DNA of 64,000 nt from Caldilineaceae bacterium (GCA_022842065.1 JALHQH010000013.1:186001-250000); one strand, 5' to 3'; positions 49,764 to 59,155 are shown, counted from the stretch's first letter. The notes: generated from the letters alone by a model not told the origin. A program made the numbers and translations.

Positions 49764-50930
49764 ATGCCCATCGGCAGCATCCGCAGCGATTTCCCCATGT
49801 TGGCTCATTATACCCATTTTAACTGTGGCGGCATGGCGCCGCTTTCCACTGCTGTTGGCGCGGAGTTGTTGCGCGTTCCAACGGCTGTCATCGCGGAAGG
49901 GCCGGCGCGACTGTTGGCGCGCGATGATGAGTTCATCGGCATCGAAAAGGCCCGCGCGAAGTTAGCCGCCTTCATTGGGGCCGACGCCGATGAACTCGCC
50001 TTTACCACCCAATTTTCGACGGCCGCGAACATTATCGTCGAAGGGTTGGCCTGGCAAGCGGGTGATGAGATTATCGTTACCGATCAGGAGCACCCGGCGC
50101 TGCTCATCCCGCTGATGAATGCGGTGCGCCGGCACGACTTAAAGGTGAGCCGCATCCCCGTTTCGCACAACGCGGATGAGATGTTGACGAGCTTTCAAGC
50201 CGTCTTAACGGACCGTACAAAGTTAGTCGCAGTCAGCCATGTGACCACCGACAGTGGCACCCGGCTGCCCGTGGCGGAGATGACCCGCCTCGCCCATGAA
50301 CGGGGCAGTTATGTCTTCTATGATGGCGCGCATTCGGTCGGGCAGTTTCCGGTTGATCTGCACGCGCTCAACTGTGACTTCTATGCGCTGGTTGGTTACA
50401 AATGGCTGTTCGGCCCTTACCCCTCGGCCGCGCTCTACATCCGCCGTGATCTGCTCGATCAGATCGAGGTGACCTGGTGTGGCAGCAATATGACCAAAAC
50501 CGGCAGCGTGACGATGGGGGTTGATGAGTTGAACTGGATTCCCGGCACGCGCCGCTTTGAATATGGCGGGCGCACCCATTCGTACGATACGGCGATGGTC
50601 GCCGGACTTTCGTATATTGACGCGCTCGGCGTTGAGGCCGTCGAGGCCCATTCACAGCAGCTCACCGCCTACTTGCACGAGCAGTTAAAGCGGGTGCCCG
50701 GTGCCCATATCCACAGCCCGCTCAACCTGCGCGACGCCACCGGCATCGCCACCATCTCGCTCGACCGGATGGATGGCGTTGCCCTCTCCGCCGCCCTGCG
50801 CGACCGCTGGCAGATGATTCAACGCCCGGCGCTGTGGGGCAAGAGTGTGCGCATTTCCCTGGCCGCGTTTATCGAGGAAAGTGATGTGGATCTGCTGGTG
50901 AATAGCCTGGTCACGCTGGCGACGGAGTAA
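49764..50930 (+). CDS. PLP-dependent class V aminotransferase
   Basis: A 388-residue fold-type I enzyme of the cysteine desulfurase/isopenicillin N epimerase group. The PLP lysine is Lys213 in YALVGYKWLFGPYP; the cofactor-contacting VSHVTTDSGTRLPV and YDGAHSVGQFPVD blocks precede it. AAAGGAC precedes ATG 49764. There is no active-site Cys loop clearly marking a cysteine desulfurase, so epimerase, lyase or transaminase activity is open. It follows the gamma-glutamyltransferase gene and may process the released amine. Confidence 0.9.
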   Translation: MPIGSIRSDFPMLAHYTHFNCGGMAPLSTAVGAELLRVPTAVIAEGPARLLARDDEFIGIEKARAKLAAFIGADADELAFTTQFSTAANIIVEGLAWQAGDEIIVTDQEHPALLIPLMNAVRRHDLKVSRIPVSHNADEMLTSFQAVLTDRTKLVAVSHVTTDSGTRLPVAEMTRLAHERGSYVFYDGAHSVGQFPVDLHALNCDFYALVGYKWLFGPYPSAALYIRRDLLDQIEVTWCGSNMTKTGSVTMGVDELNWIPGTRRFEYGGRTHSYDTAMVAGLSYIDALGVEAVEAHSQQLTAYLHEQLKRVPGAHIHSPLNLRDATGIATISLDRMDGVALSAALRDRWQMIQRPALWGKSVRISLAAFIEESDVDLLVNSLVTLATE

Positions 50931-50968
50931 TCAAGGTTAAAAGTTTTCGGTGTTCAGCGTAGGGGCGT

Positions 50969-51105
50969 ACCCTTGTGGTCGCCCTAGGGCGACCACAAGG
51001 GTTAGCCCCAAAGATTACCAAATCTGACTTAGGACGCCTATAACACGAAAGCGGCCACCGGGTACACAGCGCAAAAATTTCGCTGTGTACCCGGTGGCCG
51101 CTTTT
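50969..51105. terminator. Two strong hairpins between convergent genes
   Basis: ACCCTTGTGGTCGCCCT (50969-50985) is followed at once by its reverse complement (50986-51002). A second stem of 21 bp (51051-51071 and 51081-51101) is followed by TTTTGT. The second probably terminates the aminotransferase transcript and may act in both directions. Confidence 0.8.
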
Positions 51106-51133
51106 GTAAAAATTAGCTTGTCTACCACTCACC

Positions 51134-51643
51134 TTAGCGATCAAAGCAGGGATGGTTGGGCTCCAACACTTCCTTCACCGGGCAGGTCAGCACATAATCC
51201 TTGGGGATTTCAAAGCGCACGCCGCCGACGCTATGCTGGGAACAAGGGTGCTGCGCCCCCAGGTCTTTTTGCACTGGGCAGACCAGGACAAAGTCGTCAA
51301 CCACGCTATGCTGCGCTTGGTTACAGGGGTGATCTTTATCGTCCAGCCGGTGGAAGGGACAGACCAAGGTGTAATCATCCATCACATTGAACTGGATCGT
51401 CGCCGTCGTCCGTTGGCTGCAAGGATGTGTGGTCGGCAGTTCCTTCAGAATGGGGCAGACGATCACAAAGTCGTCGGCAATTGCATGTCTACCACTAAAG
51501 GTGCGGCCATCCGGGAAGATAAGCTCGACCGGTTCGACGACGATGGGGGCGCTGCTTTGCGCATAGGTTGGGCTGATTAACATGGTCAGCAGGCACAAAG
51601 CGACGAGCAGGGCATTGAAGAAGCGTTTGGTATTGCGGTTCAT
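51134..51643 (-). CDS. Secreted protein with four CPx8HPC repeats
   Basis: A 169-residue exported protein; signal peptide ends near PTYAQS (residue 28-30). The mature part is four repeats, each an aromatic strand (DDFVIVCP, DDYTLVCP, DDFVLVCP, KDYVLTCP) followed after exactly eight residues by HPC. The Cys pairs are 63/75, 95/107, 122/134 and 154/166. Eight Cys and four His in fixed spacing suggest disulfides or metal binding outside the cell. I do not recognise the repeat family. AAAGGATC precedes the ATG. Confidence 0.85.
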   Translation of the reverse strand: MNRNTKRFFNALLVALCLLTMLISPTYAQSSAPIVVEPVELIFPDGRTFSGRHAIADDFVIVCPILKELPTTHPCSQRTTATIQFNVMDDYTLVCPFHRLDDKDHPCNQAQHSVVDDFVLVCPVQKDLGAQHPCSQHSVGGVRFEIPKDYVLTCPVKEVLEPNHPCFDR

Positions 51644-51779
51644 GAGTAGATCCTTTGCTGTAAATGATGGTTAGTTTGTCGTTTTCTCCGTTAGTGGAGA
51701 TGCCATCATTTTGCCACGGGGATGGGCAGGCTGATGCCTCACAGAATGGGGTTGATGCATCATGCCATTTGGCTACCAG

Positions 51780-51970
51780 CTAGTACAGCGTCGGGGAAAT
51801 TATGATAGATTAGCCACGGAGTGGCGACTGATGGTAGCCCAGCCTTTTAAGGCTGGGGTCCTGGACCCGCAGGTTGAAACCTGCGGCTACCGTCTGCCGT
51901 CACGCCGTGACTGGATTCGCGCGGCGGGCCAACTTGTTAAACTGGCAAAACTTCCCTGACGCCGTACTAG
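51780..51970. repeat. CTAG-ended palindromic cassette D
   Basis: Left end CTAGTACAGCGTCGGGGAAA, right end inverted CTAGTACGGCGTCAGGGAAG. Interior includes GCCACGGAGTGGCG paired with the CGTCACGCCGTGAC arm and the hairpins CAGCCTTTTAAGGCTG and CAGGTTGAAACCTG. It shares its terminal CTAG with cassette E. Confidence 0.8.
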
Positions 51971-52148
51971 TACAGCGTCAGGGAAATTATGATAGATTAT
52001 CCTTCGTATTAGTCACGGAGTGACGGCAGATGGTAGCCGAGGGTTTTAACCCTCGGATCAGCCCTAGGACCCCAGCCTTAAAAGGCTGGGCTACCTGCTG
52101 CCGCCACTCCGTGGCTAAACTAACGGAACTTGCGTAACACTGTACTAG
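51967..52148. repeat. CTAG-ended palindromic cassette E
   Basis: Left end CTAGTACAGCGTCAGGGAAA, right end inverted CTAGTACAGTGTTACGCAAG. Interior hairpins CCGAGGGTTTTAACCCTCGG and CAGCCTTAAAAGGCTG lie within GTCACGGAGTGACGGCAG arms. Cassettes D and E stand in tandem. No gene is seen in 51644-52221. Confidence 0.8.
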
Positions 52149-52221
52149 GAGCCTACAATTAAGGGATATCTTATTTTTTGAAAGCGCCTTGCGCCGCAGG
52201 GTTGGCACGAATGTGCCACAA

Positions 52222-53898
52222 CTACTGTTCTTTACTGCTGTCACTGATCACTCTGAACACGTCCGCAACCGTTTGCCAACCACGGCCAGGGAAGAGACGC
52301 GCGACTTGCGCGGCAAAGAGGGGCGAGGTTGCCAACACGCTGGCGGGAGTACCATCGGCAATCACTTCGCCCTGGCCCATCATCACCACGCGCTGCGCCA
52401 GCGCGGCGGCCAGTTCGACATCGTGGGTGACGACTAAGAGCGCTTTGCCCTGGTGTGCCAGCCCTTGGAGCAGGTTGATCAGCGCGGCTTTGGCTAGATA
52501 GTCAAGCCCGCGCGTCGGTTCGTCAAGCAGCAGGATTGCCGGTGTGGTGACGAGGATGGCGGCCAGGGCAGTCCGTTGGCGTTCGCCGACACTCAAGTCA
52601 CGCGGATAGCGCCCTGCCTTGGCCCTTAGCCCTAACTCAGCCAGCAAGCGATCAATCACGGCGTCCGCCTGTGGGGTGCCGGCCAGCCCGTGGTTGCGCA
52701 AGGTGATCTGCAACTCTTCGCGCACGCTGTCGGCAAAGAGCAGGGCATTGGGATCTTGGGGCAAATAGCCGACGTCGCGACAGATGGCTGCCACGGTCCG
52801 GCCGGCAATGGTGCGCCCGTTGATCAACACCGTGCCATGTTGGGGGCGCACCAGGCCCACCAGGCTTCTGAGTAATGTCGTCTTCCCCGCGCCGTTGCGC
52901 CCCATTAGCACCACAATTTCCCCCGGCCACAGCGCCAGGTTGACCGCCTTCACCACCTCCCGCGCGCCATAAGTCACGGTTAAATTTTTCACTGCCAACA
53001 CCGGTTGATCCTGGCGTGGTGGAATCGCTTCGCGATCGAGTGACTGCGCCGGCAGCGGTAGCTGGCGGCTAAAACGCAATCCTTCTTTCACCGTTAACGG
53101 CAGCGGTTCCCAACCCAGGGCCTTGGCTACTTGCACCAAGGGTGGCACCAGGTCGATCTGTGGCAACAAGGTGCGTGGTTCACCACTGTGCAAAGCCGTC
53201 CCGCCTGCTTCCAGATAGAGCAGCCGATCGACAAAGGGTAAGACGCGCTCCAGCCGATGCTCGGCCAGCATAATCGTGAGCCCCAAGTCGCTGTTGAGCC
53301 GCACCAGTGCGGTCAGCAGATCCTCGGCCGCCTGTGGATCGAGCTGTGAGGTTGGTTCATCGAGGACAAGGATCGCCGGGCGCAGGGCCAACGCCGCCCC
53401 AATTGCGACGCGTTGCCGTTCCCCACCGGAAAGGCTCGTCAGCGCACGGTCCCGCAAGGGGGCCAGATCGAGCAGATCGAGTGTCTCTTCGACACGCACA
53501 CGCATGGTCGCGGGGGGAAGTGCCGCCTGCTCCAGCGCAAAGGCGATTTCATCTTCGACCCGATCCATGACAAATTGGGCTTCTGGATCTTGAAAGACAA
53601 AGCCGACATGGCGGCTCATCGTACGGGGGCTGCTTTGCACCGGATCTAGCCCATGAACCTGCAAGCGACCAACCAAATGGCCACCAGTAAAGTGCGGCAC
53701 CAGTCCGTTGATCAGCCGTAGCAGCGTTGATTTGCCGGCACCCGATGGACCGACGAGCAGCACAAACTCACCGGCCGCCACATGGAGCGAGATATTCCGC
53801 AATACTGCGCCGGCCGCTGAATCACCCAGTGAATCACCCGCTGCCCCGACTTGGGAAAGCGCAGAGTAAGCAAAGGTTACATCGTCAAAATCAATCAT
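52222..53898 (-). CDS. ECF transporter double ATPase (EcfA1A2-like fusion)
   Basis: A 558-residue protein with two ABC ATPase domains in one chain. Domain 1: Walker [12 protein letters not shown]-loop [11 protein letters not shown], signature LSGGERQR, Walker B LVLDEP. Domain 2: Walker [12 protein letters not shown]-loop [11 protein letters not shown], signature LSVGERQR, Walker [12 protein letters not shown]. The Q-loop DPxxQ-type words are typical of ECF ATPases. It powers the T and S components encoded just upstream; its start overlaps the T gene by 8 bp. Last gene of the riboswitch-controlled operon. Confidence 0.93.
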   Translation of the reverse strand: MIDFDDVTFAYSALSQVGAAGDSLGDSAAGAVLRNISLHVAAGEFVLLVGPSGAGKSTLLRLINGLVPHFTGGHLVGRLQVHGLDPVQSSPRTMSRHVGFVFQDPEAQFVMDRVEDEIAFALEQAALPPATMRVRVEETLDLLDLAPLRDRALTSLSGGERQRVAIGAALALRPAILVLDEPTSQLDPQAAEDLLTALVRLNSDLGLTIMLAEHRLERVLPFVDRLLYLEAGGTALHSGEPRTLLPQIDLVPPLVQVAKALGWEPLPLTVKEGLRFSRQLPLPAQSLDREAIPPRQDQPVLAVKNLTVTYGAREVVKAVNLALWPGEIVVLMGRNGAGKTTLLRSLVGLVRPQHGTVLINGRTIAGRTVAAICRDVGYLPQDPNALLFADSVREELQITLRNHGLAGTPQADAVIDRLLAELGLRAKAGRYPRDLSVGERQRTALAAILVTTPAILLLDEPTRGLDYLAKAALINLLQGLAHQGKALLVVTHDVELAAALAQRVVMMGQGEVIADGTPASVLATSPLFAAQVARLFPGRGWQTVADVFRVISDSSKEQ

Positions 53899-54949
53899 GG
53901 GTAGGCTGCTTCAGGTGCTTTGCAAAGAGGACCAACGCTGGGGTGAGCAAGCCCCAGGTTGCCAGGCCCAACGGCAAGGCAAAACCGGGCAGGGTCAGCG
54001 TTGGATAGGGATAGAAAAAGAGTGACGTGCGGTCAAGCCCCGGCCAGGGCAACAGGAAGAGGAGCGCCATGACCACGGCGCTGCCGGCCACGGCCAGATC
54101 ACGCCGGCGAAAGGGGGCCGGCCGATAGACGGTGCGTGCCTCCCGCCCGCCGATGATCCAGAGCGTGCCGACGACGAACCCAACGCCGATTAAGACTAAG
54201 ATCATGGCGAGTGGCGTGTGCTGCCCCAGCAGTTGTAGCCCAAGGCCGGCGACCACACCAACCAAGCCAATCAGCAAGCCAATGCGATCCCGTCCAGCAT
54301 ACGTCTCGCCGGCCACACCGGCGAAACCACGGGCGGTCATCGCTTCGGCTAGTTGCAGCGCGCGTTCCAACCCACTTAACAGCAGGGGGAGAAAAAGCGG
54401 CACCCAATCGCGCACGCCTCGGAGCTGATGCCCGCGCACCGCCTGCGCTTCGCGGATCAGCTGCCACTGCTGGCGCGTGAGTGGCACAAAGGTCAACGCA
54501 ATGGTCACCACCACGGCCACTGGATAGTAGGCGCGCGGGATCAAGCCGACCAATTCGCGCACAGTCAAGACGCGTCCGATCAGCAACACTGCCGCAAAGA
54601 GGCCAACAAGCACCAGCCCGTTCAACGCGCCATAGAGCACTGCTTCCAATGTCAGCGGCCCACCGAACAGGGGTAATGTGCGGGGCAGCGTAAAGAGGAT
54701 GGTTGTCCCAATGTGAACGCTGAGGCCATTGATCAGGGCGGCCAGCGGTACGATGATCAGGCCAAAGCGCCAAGCGGAGAAGGGCGCGGTCGTCGGCGGC
54801 AACAGCGCACGTACACTCAGCTCAACGACGGCGATCCAAAGCAGGATGATGCCCACATAAAGCGGGTTGCGGGTGATGCTCAAGGCAATTACAACTGCGG
54901 TTAGCCACAGCACCCAAGCGGACGCATGAATCATGCCTGTGCCCCTCAT
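53891..54949 (-). CDS. ECF transporter T component (EcfT/CbiQ-like)
   Basis: A 352-residue membrane protein with about six to eight helices and the cytoplasmic coupling segment [20 protein letters not shown] and [13 protein letters not shown], the two Ala-Arg-Gly-type motifs that grip the ATPases. Longer than most EcfT proteins because of extra C-terminal helices. The start ATG overlaps the S-component stop (ATGA). Confidence 0.9.
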   Translation of the reverse strand: MRGTGMIHASAWVLWLTAVVIALSITRNPLYVGIILLWIAVVELSVRALLPPTTAPFSAWRFGLIIVPLAALINGLSVHIGTTILFTLPRTLPLFGGPLTLEAVLYGALNGLVLVGLFAAVLLIGRVLTVRELVGLIPRAYYPVAVVVTIALTFVPLTRQQWQLIREAQAVRGHQLRGVRDWVPLFLPLLLSGLERALQLAEAMTARGFAGVAGETYAGRDRIGLLIGLVGVVAGLGLQLLGQHTPLAMILVLIGVGFVVGTLWIIGGREARTVYRPAPFRRRDLAVAGSAVVMALLFLLPWPGLDRTSLFFYPYPTLTLPGFALPLGLATWGLLTPALVLFAKHLKQPTHD

Positions 54950-55845
54950 CGGCGCTCACCTGGTAACGCGTGTCCGCTCAAGGTGTCAGTTGTGGTTGCT
55001 GGCTGTGGCGGGGCATGGGTAACAATGAGTGGCTGGTAATAGAAATCAAACCGTGCATGAAAGCGCCGTAGGGCACGTAAAACCGGTGCGCCCAGGCTGA
55101 GGATTAGGACAATATTCCCCACCATCCGCACGCTATCCCACAGCAGCGAAGTTGCCAGGTAGAAGAGGGCGTAGCGCTGTAACGTCTCCCCCAGCGCAAT
55201 CCCCGGCTGCCAATACTGGGCTGGATCACCGGTGGCAAAGGGCCAAAACCAGATATTCATGATCGCGCCAAAGAGCAACCCCCACAGCCCACCGAAGAGG
55301 GCCAAGCCGCCGACTTCAACAGCAGCAACCCATTTCCCGCCACTAAGCACGCGCCAACCGGCGATCACATAGCGGCAGCCGGGAGCTGTTAAGCCGACCC
55401 AACCGGCGGTAAACATCTGATAGGGCAGCCACGGCCCAATGCCACCGGTGAGCAGGGCAGAGACCAGCAGCGTCAGCGCCCCCATCAGAAAGCCAAAGCG
55501 CCCGCCATAGACATACCCAGTCAGCACAATCAAGACAAAGATCGGGCTAAAGCCGCCGGGGATGGGGAGTAGGTTGTCGAGCAGGCGCAGGCTGGCGTTG
55601 ATGGCGATCAGTATCCCCAACAGCGCGACGGTTTTGGTATTGAGCGCCTGACTTTGGACTTCGAGGAGGAGCACAAAAAAACAGAGCAAGACCAAGACCG
55701 TCAAGACCAGGGTCGCATCATTCGCATGGGCGCGGCTGGTTACCCAGGTCGACGGCAAGGTCGGTAGCCAAAAGGGATAGAGAAAGGCGGCCACGCCGAT
55801 AGTGCTGGTCAACCCATAGGTTAGTAGACTCAGAAAACGTTGCAT
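54946..55845 (-). CDS. ECF transporter S component (putative corrinoid-specific)
   Basis: A 299-residue membrane protein with about seven hydrophobic helices, including LGILIAINASLRLLDNLLP, PIFVLIVLTGYVYGGRFGFL and an N-terminal pair. The Gly-rich GALTLLVSALLTGGIGPWLPYQM is characteristic of ECF S components that bind the vitamin. Specificity cannot be read from sequence alone; the upstream cobalamin riboswitch and intrinsic-factor-like proteins argue for B12 or a related corrinoid. The ATG overlaps the previous stop as TGATG. Confidence 0.87.
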   Translation of the reverse strand: MQRFLSLLTYGLTSTIGVAAFLYPFWLPTLPSTWVTSRAHANDATLVLTVLVLLCFFVLLLEVQSQALNTKTVALLGILIAINASLRLLDNLLPIPGGFSPIFVLIVLTGYVYGGRFGFLMGALTLLVSALLTGGIGPWLPYQMFTAGWVGLTAPGCRYVIAGWRVLSGGKWVAAVEVGGLALFGGLWGLLFGAIMNIWFWPFATGDPAQYWQPGIALGETLQRYALFYLATSLLWDSVRMVGNIVLILSLGAPVLRALRRFHARFDFYYQPLIVTHAPPQPATTTDTLSGHALPGERR

Positions 55846-57179
55846 CAACGGTTATTCCGCATGAACCAGAGCAGGGCACCCAGGGCAATGATAACCAGCG
55901 GCACGAACAGCACTACTGCCACCCCACCCAACAGGGGCATTAGCGCTAGGCGCAACCCTGAGGGGTCGGTGACAGCCGCCACGGGAACAGGGGTGATCAG
56001 CGGAATGGCCCGTAGCACCGGCTGTGTGGCGAGTGCTACGGCCACCGAAATTGCCACGCCGGGATTGCTAGGCGGCGGGGTTACCGGCGGTGCCACGATA
56101 ACTGTTGCCGGCGGTGCAATTGGCAGCGCGGGGAGCGCCGCTGTCGCTGTCGGTACGGGCGTGGCAAGCGACTGTGTGGGAGCCGCTGCCGTGACTTGTT
56201 CAACCGGTGCAACAGCTTGTGCAACGGCGGGGCTAACCGCTAACTCGACAGTGGCAGTTACTTCGCCGCGGTCGTTGCGCACAACCAGGCTATAGGTCGT
56301 CCGCTGCGTTGGCTGCACCCTCAAGTTACCGACTGGTCCCACCAGGCTTTCACCTTCCGCTGTACGCAGGATGATCTGCTGACCATTTTGGACCTGCCAG
56401 TAGAGGGTCGCCGCTTCACCTGTCGTCACCGTGGCCGGCTCGATCATAAAGACGGTAATCTGCGGTGCTGGTGGCAAAGCCGTCGCCGTCGCGCCACTTG
56501 TCCCTGTGGCTGTGGGCAGCGGTAGTGGTGTCCAGGTCAGGGTAGCCGTTGGCAGCGCGGTGGGTAGCGCTGTTGCCGTTTCTGTCGGCGCAGGGGTAGC
56601 CGTCGCCGGGGGCGTTGGCGTAGGGGTTGCTGCGGTCGTCACCGTGGGGATCACCGTGGGGATCACCGTGGCGGTCGCGGTGCTGGTCGCGGTTGGGGGC
56701 ATGCAGATCTCGGCGAAGGTGACAAGGGGCGGTGGCGCAACGGTATTATTCGCCCCTTCGCCCCACAACCAACCCTGCACCGCGCCCCCCTGCACCTGCG
56801 TATTCGTCGCGCCCAGGTTCGCGTATTGCCAGCCCTCGTCGCGCAACTGCCAGTAGGACCAGTAACGATAGCTGTCGCCTTCGGTGCCACAAAAACAGGA
56901 TTGTTGTGGATAGTTGCAGCCTTCGCCATCAATGCGACAGATGGCCGCGCCAATGCCATCCACTGCCACGTTGAGATCGAGGTTGGCGCGTTGCAACAAT
57001 TCGTAGCCACTGATCTGCTCCTCACCAAAGGTAATACAGCGGCTGACGAGTCGTCCATCGCCATGCACAATCACAAGCCCCGCCTGGTTGGTTGTCTGCG
57101 CCCAGAGCCTCGGCCCAAATGCCGACAAGGCAACAGCCAGCGCGACTGCCAACCAGCCCCAATACCAAAGTTTATGCAT
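55845..57179 (-). CDS. Membrane-anchored DUF4430-like (transcobalamin beta-domain) protein
   Basis: A 444-residue protein with an N-terminal signal segment (YWGWLAVALAVALSAFGP), then a domain of about 130 residues with the pattern AICRIDGEGC ... CFC ... YWSYWQL ... GAVQGWLWGEG. That pattern is shared with the next upstream protein and corresponds to the beta-domain of intrinsic factor/transcobalamin-like proteins. A long Thr/Pro/Ala linker follows, then an Ig-like domain (about 255-340), more linker, and a C-terminal membrane helix with RNNR. It would hold the ligand-binding domain near the ECF importer. The ATG at 57177-57179 has AGGCGG upstream; 6 codons earlier is possible. Confidence 0.83.
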   Translation of the reverse strand: MHKLWYWGWLAVALAVALSAFGPRLWAQTTNQAGLVIVHGDGRLVSRCITFGEEQISGYELLQRANLDLNVAVDGIGAAICRIDGEGCNYPQQSCFCGTEGDSYRYWSYWQLRDEGWQYANLGATNTQVQGGAVQGWLWGEGANNTVAPPPLVTFAEICMPPTATSTATATVIPTVIPTVTTAATPTPTPPATATPAPTETATALPTALPTATLTWTPLPLPTATGTSGATATALPPAPQITVFMIEPATVTTGEAATLYWQVQNGQQIILRTAEGESLVGPVGNLRVQPTQRTTYSLVVRNDRGEVTATVELAVSPAVAQAVAPVEQVTAAAPTQSLATPVPTATAALPALPIAPPATVIVAPPVTPPPSNPGVAISVAVALATQPVLRAIPLITPVPVAAVTDPSGLRLALMPLLGGVAVVLFVPLVIIALGALLWFMRNNR

Positions 57180-57245
57180 GCCAAACCGCCTGTTCATTAG
57201 GATCTAACCCGTTGAAAGCTTGTTCACGAAGTGGGCGCAGGCGCT

Positions 57246-57355
57246 AACAGAAAACCAGAATTTCTACCGCAAAGCTCGCAAAGTACCGCGAAGAAAAACG
57301 AGAACACCTTTGCGGTACTTTGCGAGCTTTGCGGTAGAAAGTTTTTGGTTCTGGC
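57246..57355. repeat. Intergenic palindrome with 25-bp perfect arms
   Basis: TACCGCAAAGCTCGCAAAGT plus five more bases (57265-57289) is inverted at 57312-57336, with outer AACCAGAATTTC/GAAAGTTTTTGGTT pairing. It separates the two secreted-protein genes of the B12 operon and could set their relative expression. Confidence 0.8.
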
Positions 57356-57379
57356 CCGTCCAGGTTAGGGTTTATACCG

Positions 57380-58750
57380 TTACCGGTTCGCGATCAATGG
57401 TAGATAGGTGGCCGGACATCGTTCTACTGCTTGCCGGGCTACAGGATGGGCGCGGCCCCACAGCGCAGGGAGCACCTGTTGCGTTGCGAGGGCATTAGAC
57501 CCTAGCCCTGGTTGCCAGGCAAAGCTGCCGTCGGGCAATTGGAGTGTGAGTAGATAGCTGATCGGATGTGTATTGCTCACGATCCAGCGGCTGCCGGTTG
57601 GATCTTCACCGGCGGCGAGCAAGGCTTGCACCACATAGGCGGTGGAATTCGCATCACTGGGCGTAGCGGGTGTCAAATCATAGGCGAAGCCGCCGTCGGT
57701 GTTTTGTGCGTCCGCCAAAAAAGCCAGCGCACTGATGACCGCGGTGGCTGAGATCGACGCCCCGCTGGCGACTAATGCTTGTAGGGCTAGGGCCGTTGCA
57801 TTGGTGTCAGCACCCCAGCCCGGTGCCCATTCCCAGCCGCCGTTGGGCTGTTGGGCCTGTTGGAGATAACTCTGCGCCGCGGCGGGCACAGTCTCGCTGA
57901 TCGCCACCGCCCCGAGGATCGCCAGGCTATTCGGCCCACTCTGTTTACTGTAGGCACCCAAGGTGGGACTATAATACGCTTGTGGTGTCAACGCACTCAC
58001 GGGCAGACAGGCATCGGTCGCAGCGACCGCCAGCGCCAGTTTCCCGGCAGCGGCCACACTGTTACGCGCATAGGTTGCCCCCGTCAGCCCGACAAAATCG
58101 GTCAACGACGGGCTGGTGGTGCTACGTCGCCAGGCTGCCGCCGTTAACCGATTGGCACCGATGGCCAGCATCGTCTCGATCGCGGGGCTGGCCCCGCCGT
58201 AACCGCCGTTGGTAATCGACTGCCGGGCCTGGAGCCAATCCTGGACGGCGACGGCTGCCAATGGCCGCGTCGCGGGGATCTGTGTGTCGCCAAATGCACC
58301 CCAACGCCAGCCTTCAATCGCGCCGGTCTGGCTGATCACCGACGAACCAGCACCGACCGGATAGCCCTGCCAGGCGTCGCCATCCCAGTAGTTATAGCCC
58401 CAATAGTGAGTGCTGTTGCAGAAACAGTCGTCGGCTGGGCAACCGATCCCTTCAATACTACAGACGGCAGGGCCGAAATCTGTTGAAGTGGTGATGAGCT
58501 TGAGGCCGCTCCATTCGAGGGCCATCAGCCCAGAAATCGGTTGGGTAAAGGCAACGCGGCGCAGAAGCTGCGCTTGATCGTCAAACTGAACAATGATCGT
58601 TGCCTGTTTTTGCTCCTGTGCGCGGCCGGGGCGCGTCTCACTGCCAAAGAGCAGAAAAAAGAGCGTGGCAATCACGGTAAAGCTGAGGAGCATTCGCCCC
58701 AACCGACGGCCAATCTGTTGGCATTCAGCGGCGTGAAATGGCGTGTGCAT
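57380..58750 (-). CDS. Secreted intrinsic-factor-like corrinoid-binding protein
   Basis: A 456-residue exported protein. Signal segment about 22-45 (SFTVIATLFFLLFG). Residues about 50-160 form the DUF4430-like beta-domain (AVCSIEGIGCPADDCFC, GYNYWDGDAWQGYPVGAG, GAIEGWRWG). Residues about 165-430 are an alpha/alpha-barrel of prenyltransferase/terpene-cyclase-like repeats (NGGYGGASPAIETMLAIGA, NGGWEWAPGWGADTNATALA, DGGFAYDLTPATPSDANSTA, DGSFAWQPGLGSNALAT). This is the two-domain composition of intrinsic factor and transcobalamin, with domain order reversed. It ends CPATYLPLIANR. It is the first gene after the cobalamin riboswitch, so extracellular B12 capture is the best hypothesis. Confidence 0.87.
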   Translation of the reverse strand: MHTPFHAAECQQIGRRLGRMLLSFTVIATLFFLLFGSETRPGRAQEQKQATIIVQFDDQAQLLRRVAFTQPISGLMALEWSGLKLITTSTDFGPAVCSIEGIGCPADDCFCNSTHYWGYNYWDGDAWQGYPVGAGSSVISQTGAIEGWRWGAFGDTQIPATRPLAAVAVQDWLQARQSITNGGYGGASPAIETMLAIGANRLTAAAWRRSTTSPSLTDFVGLTGATYARNSVAAAGKLALAVAATDACLPVSALTPQAYYSPTLGAYSKQSGPNSLAILGAVAISETVPAAAQSYLQQAQQPNGGWEWAPGWGADTNATALALQALVASGASISATAVISALAFLADAQNTDGGFAYDLTPATPSDANSTAYVVQALLAAGEDPTGSRWIVSNTHPISYLLTLQLPDGSFAWQPGLGSNALATQQVLPALWGRAHPVARQAVERCPATYLPLIANR

Positions 58751-58830
58751 GGTGAAGACCTTTCCTAGAGTTGCTCAAATTAAATTGATTAGCAAAGAGG
58801 AAAGGCGGAGGTTCTTGTGCCATGCCGCCA

Positions 58831-58857
58831 ATAAAAAACCCGCCAATAATGGCGGGC
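58831..58857 (-). terminator. Attenuator terminator downstream of the riboswitch
   Basis: On the minus strand CCCGCCA-TTAT-TGGCGGG is followed by TTTTTTA. It lies between the cobalamin riboswitch and the first gene of the operon, with the ATG about 80 nt further on, so it is placed to stop transcription when B12 is bound. Confidence 0.87.
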
Positions 58858-58924
58858 ATGGGTGCAGAAAACCTTCAGCACTTGCCCTCCTTTGTCCACG
58901 AAGGTGGTACGCAAGCTTAAGGTT

Positions 58925-59155
58925 CAGGCGGGTAATCGGACTTGCTAATGGTTAATGGAAAATCGTTAACGATTAATGGGCATTTCGGGGATGACCCATC
59001 ATTAAAAATTAACTATTTTCAATTAATTATTGCTTACCGTTGCGGGACAGTGCCGGAATGGTCAAGTAATACGCAAGACGTATCACGTTGATTTCACCGG
59101 GCTTCCCCCGTTTTTGCGCTGAGCAGTTCGCATTGGTTAAGGTGATTAACCAACA
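58925..59155 (-). promoter_or_regulatory. Cobalamin riboswitch
   Basis: Minus-strand landmarks of the B12 riboswitch occur in order: GGGAAGCCCGGTGAAATC (59090-59107), CCGGCACTGTCCCGCAACGG (59037-59056) and AGTCCGATTACCCGCC (58927-58942). A 33-nt hairpin insertion separates the first two, and an AT-rich imperfect palindrome of about 90 nt occupies the usual peripheral-helix region between the last two. The 5' side shows GGTTAATCACCTTAACC. It precedes the ECF/intrinsic-factor-like operon, so B12 would repress its own uptake. Confidence 0.85.
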
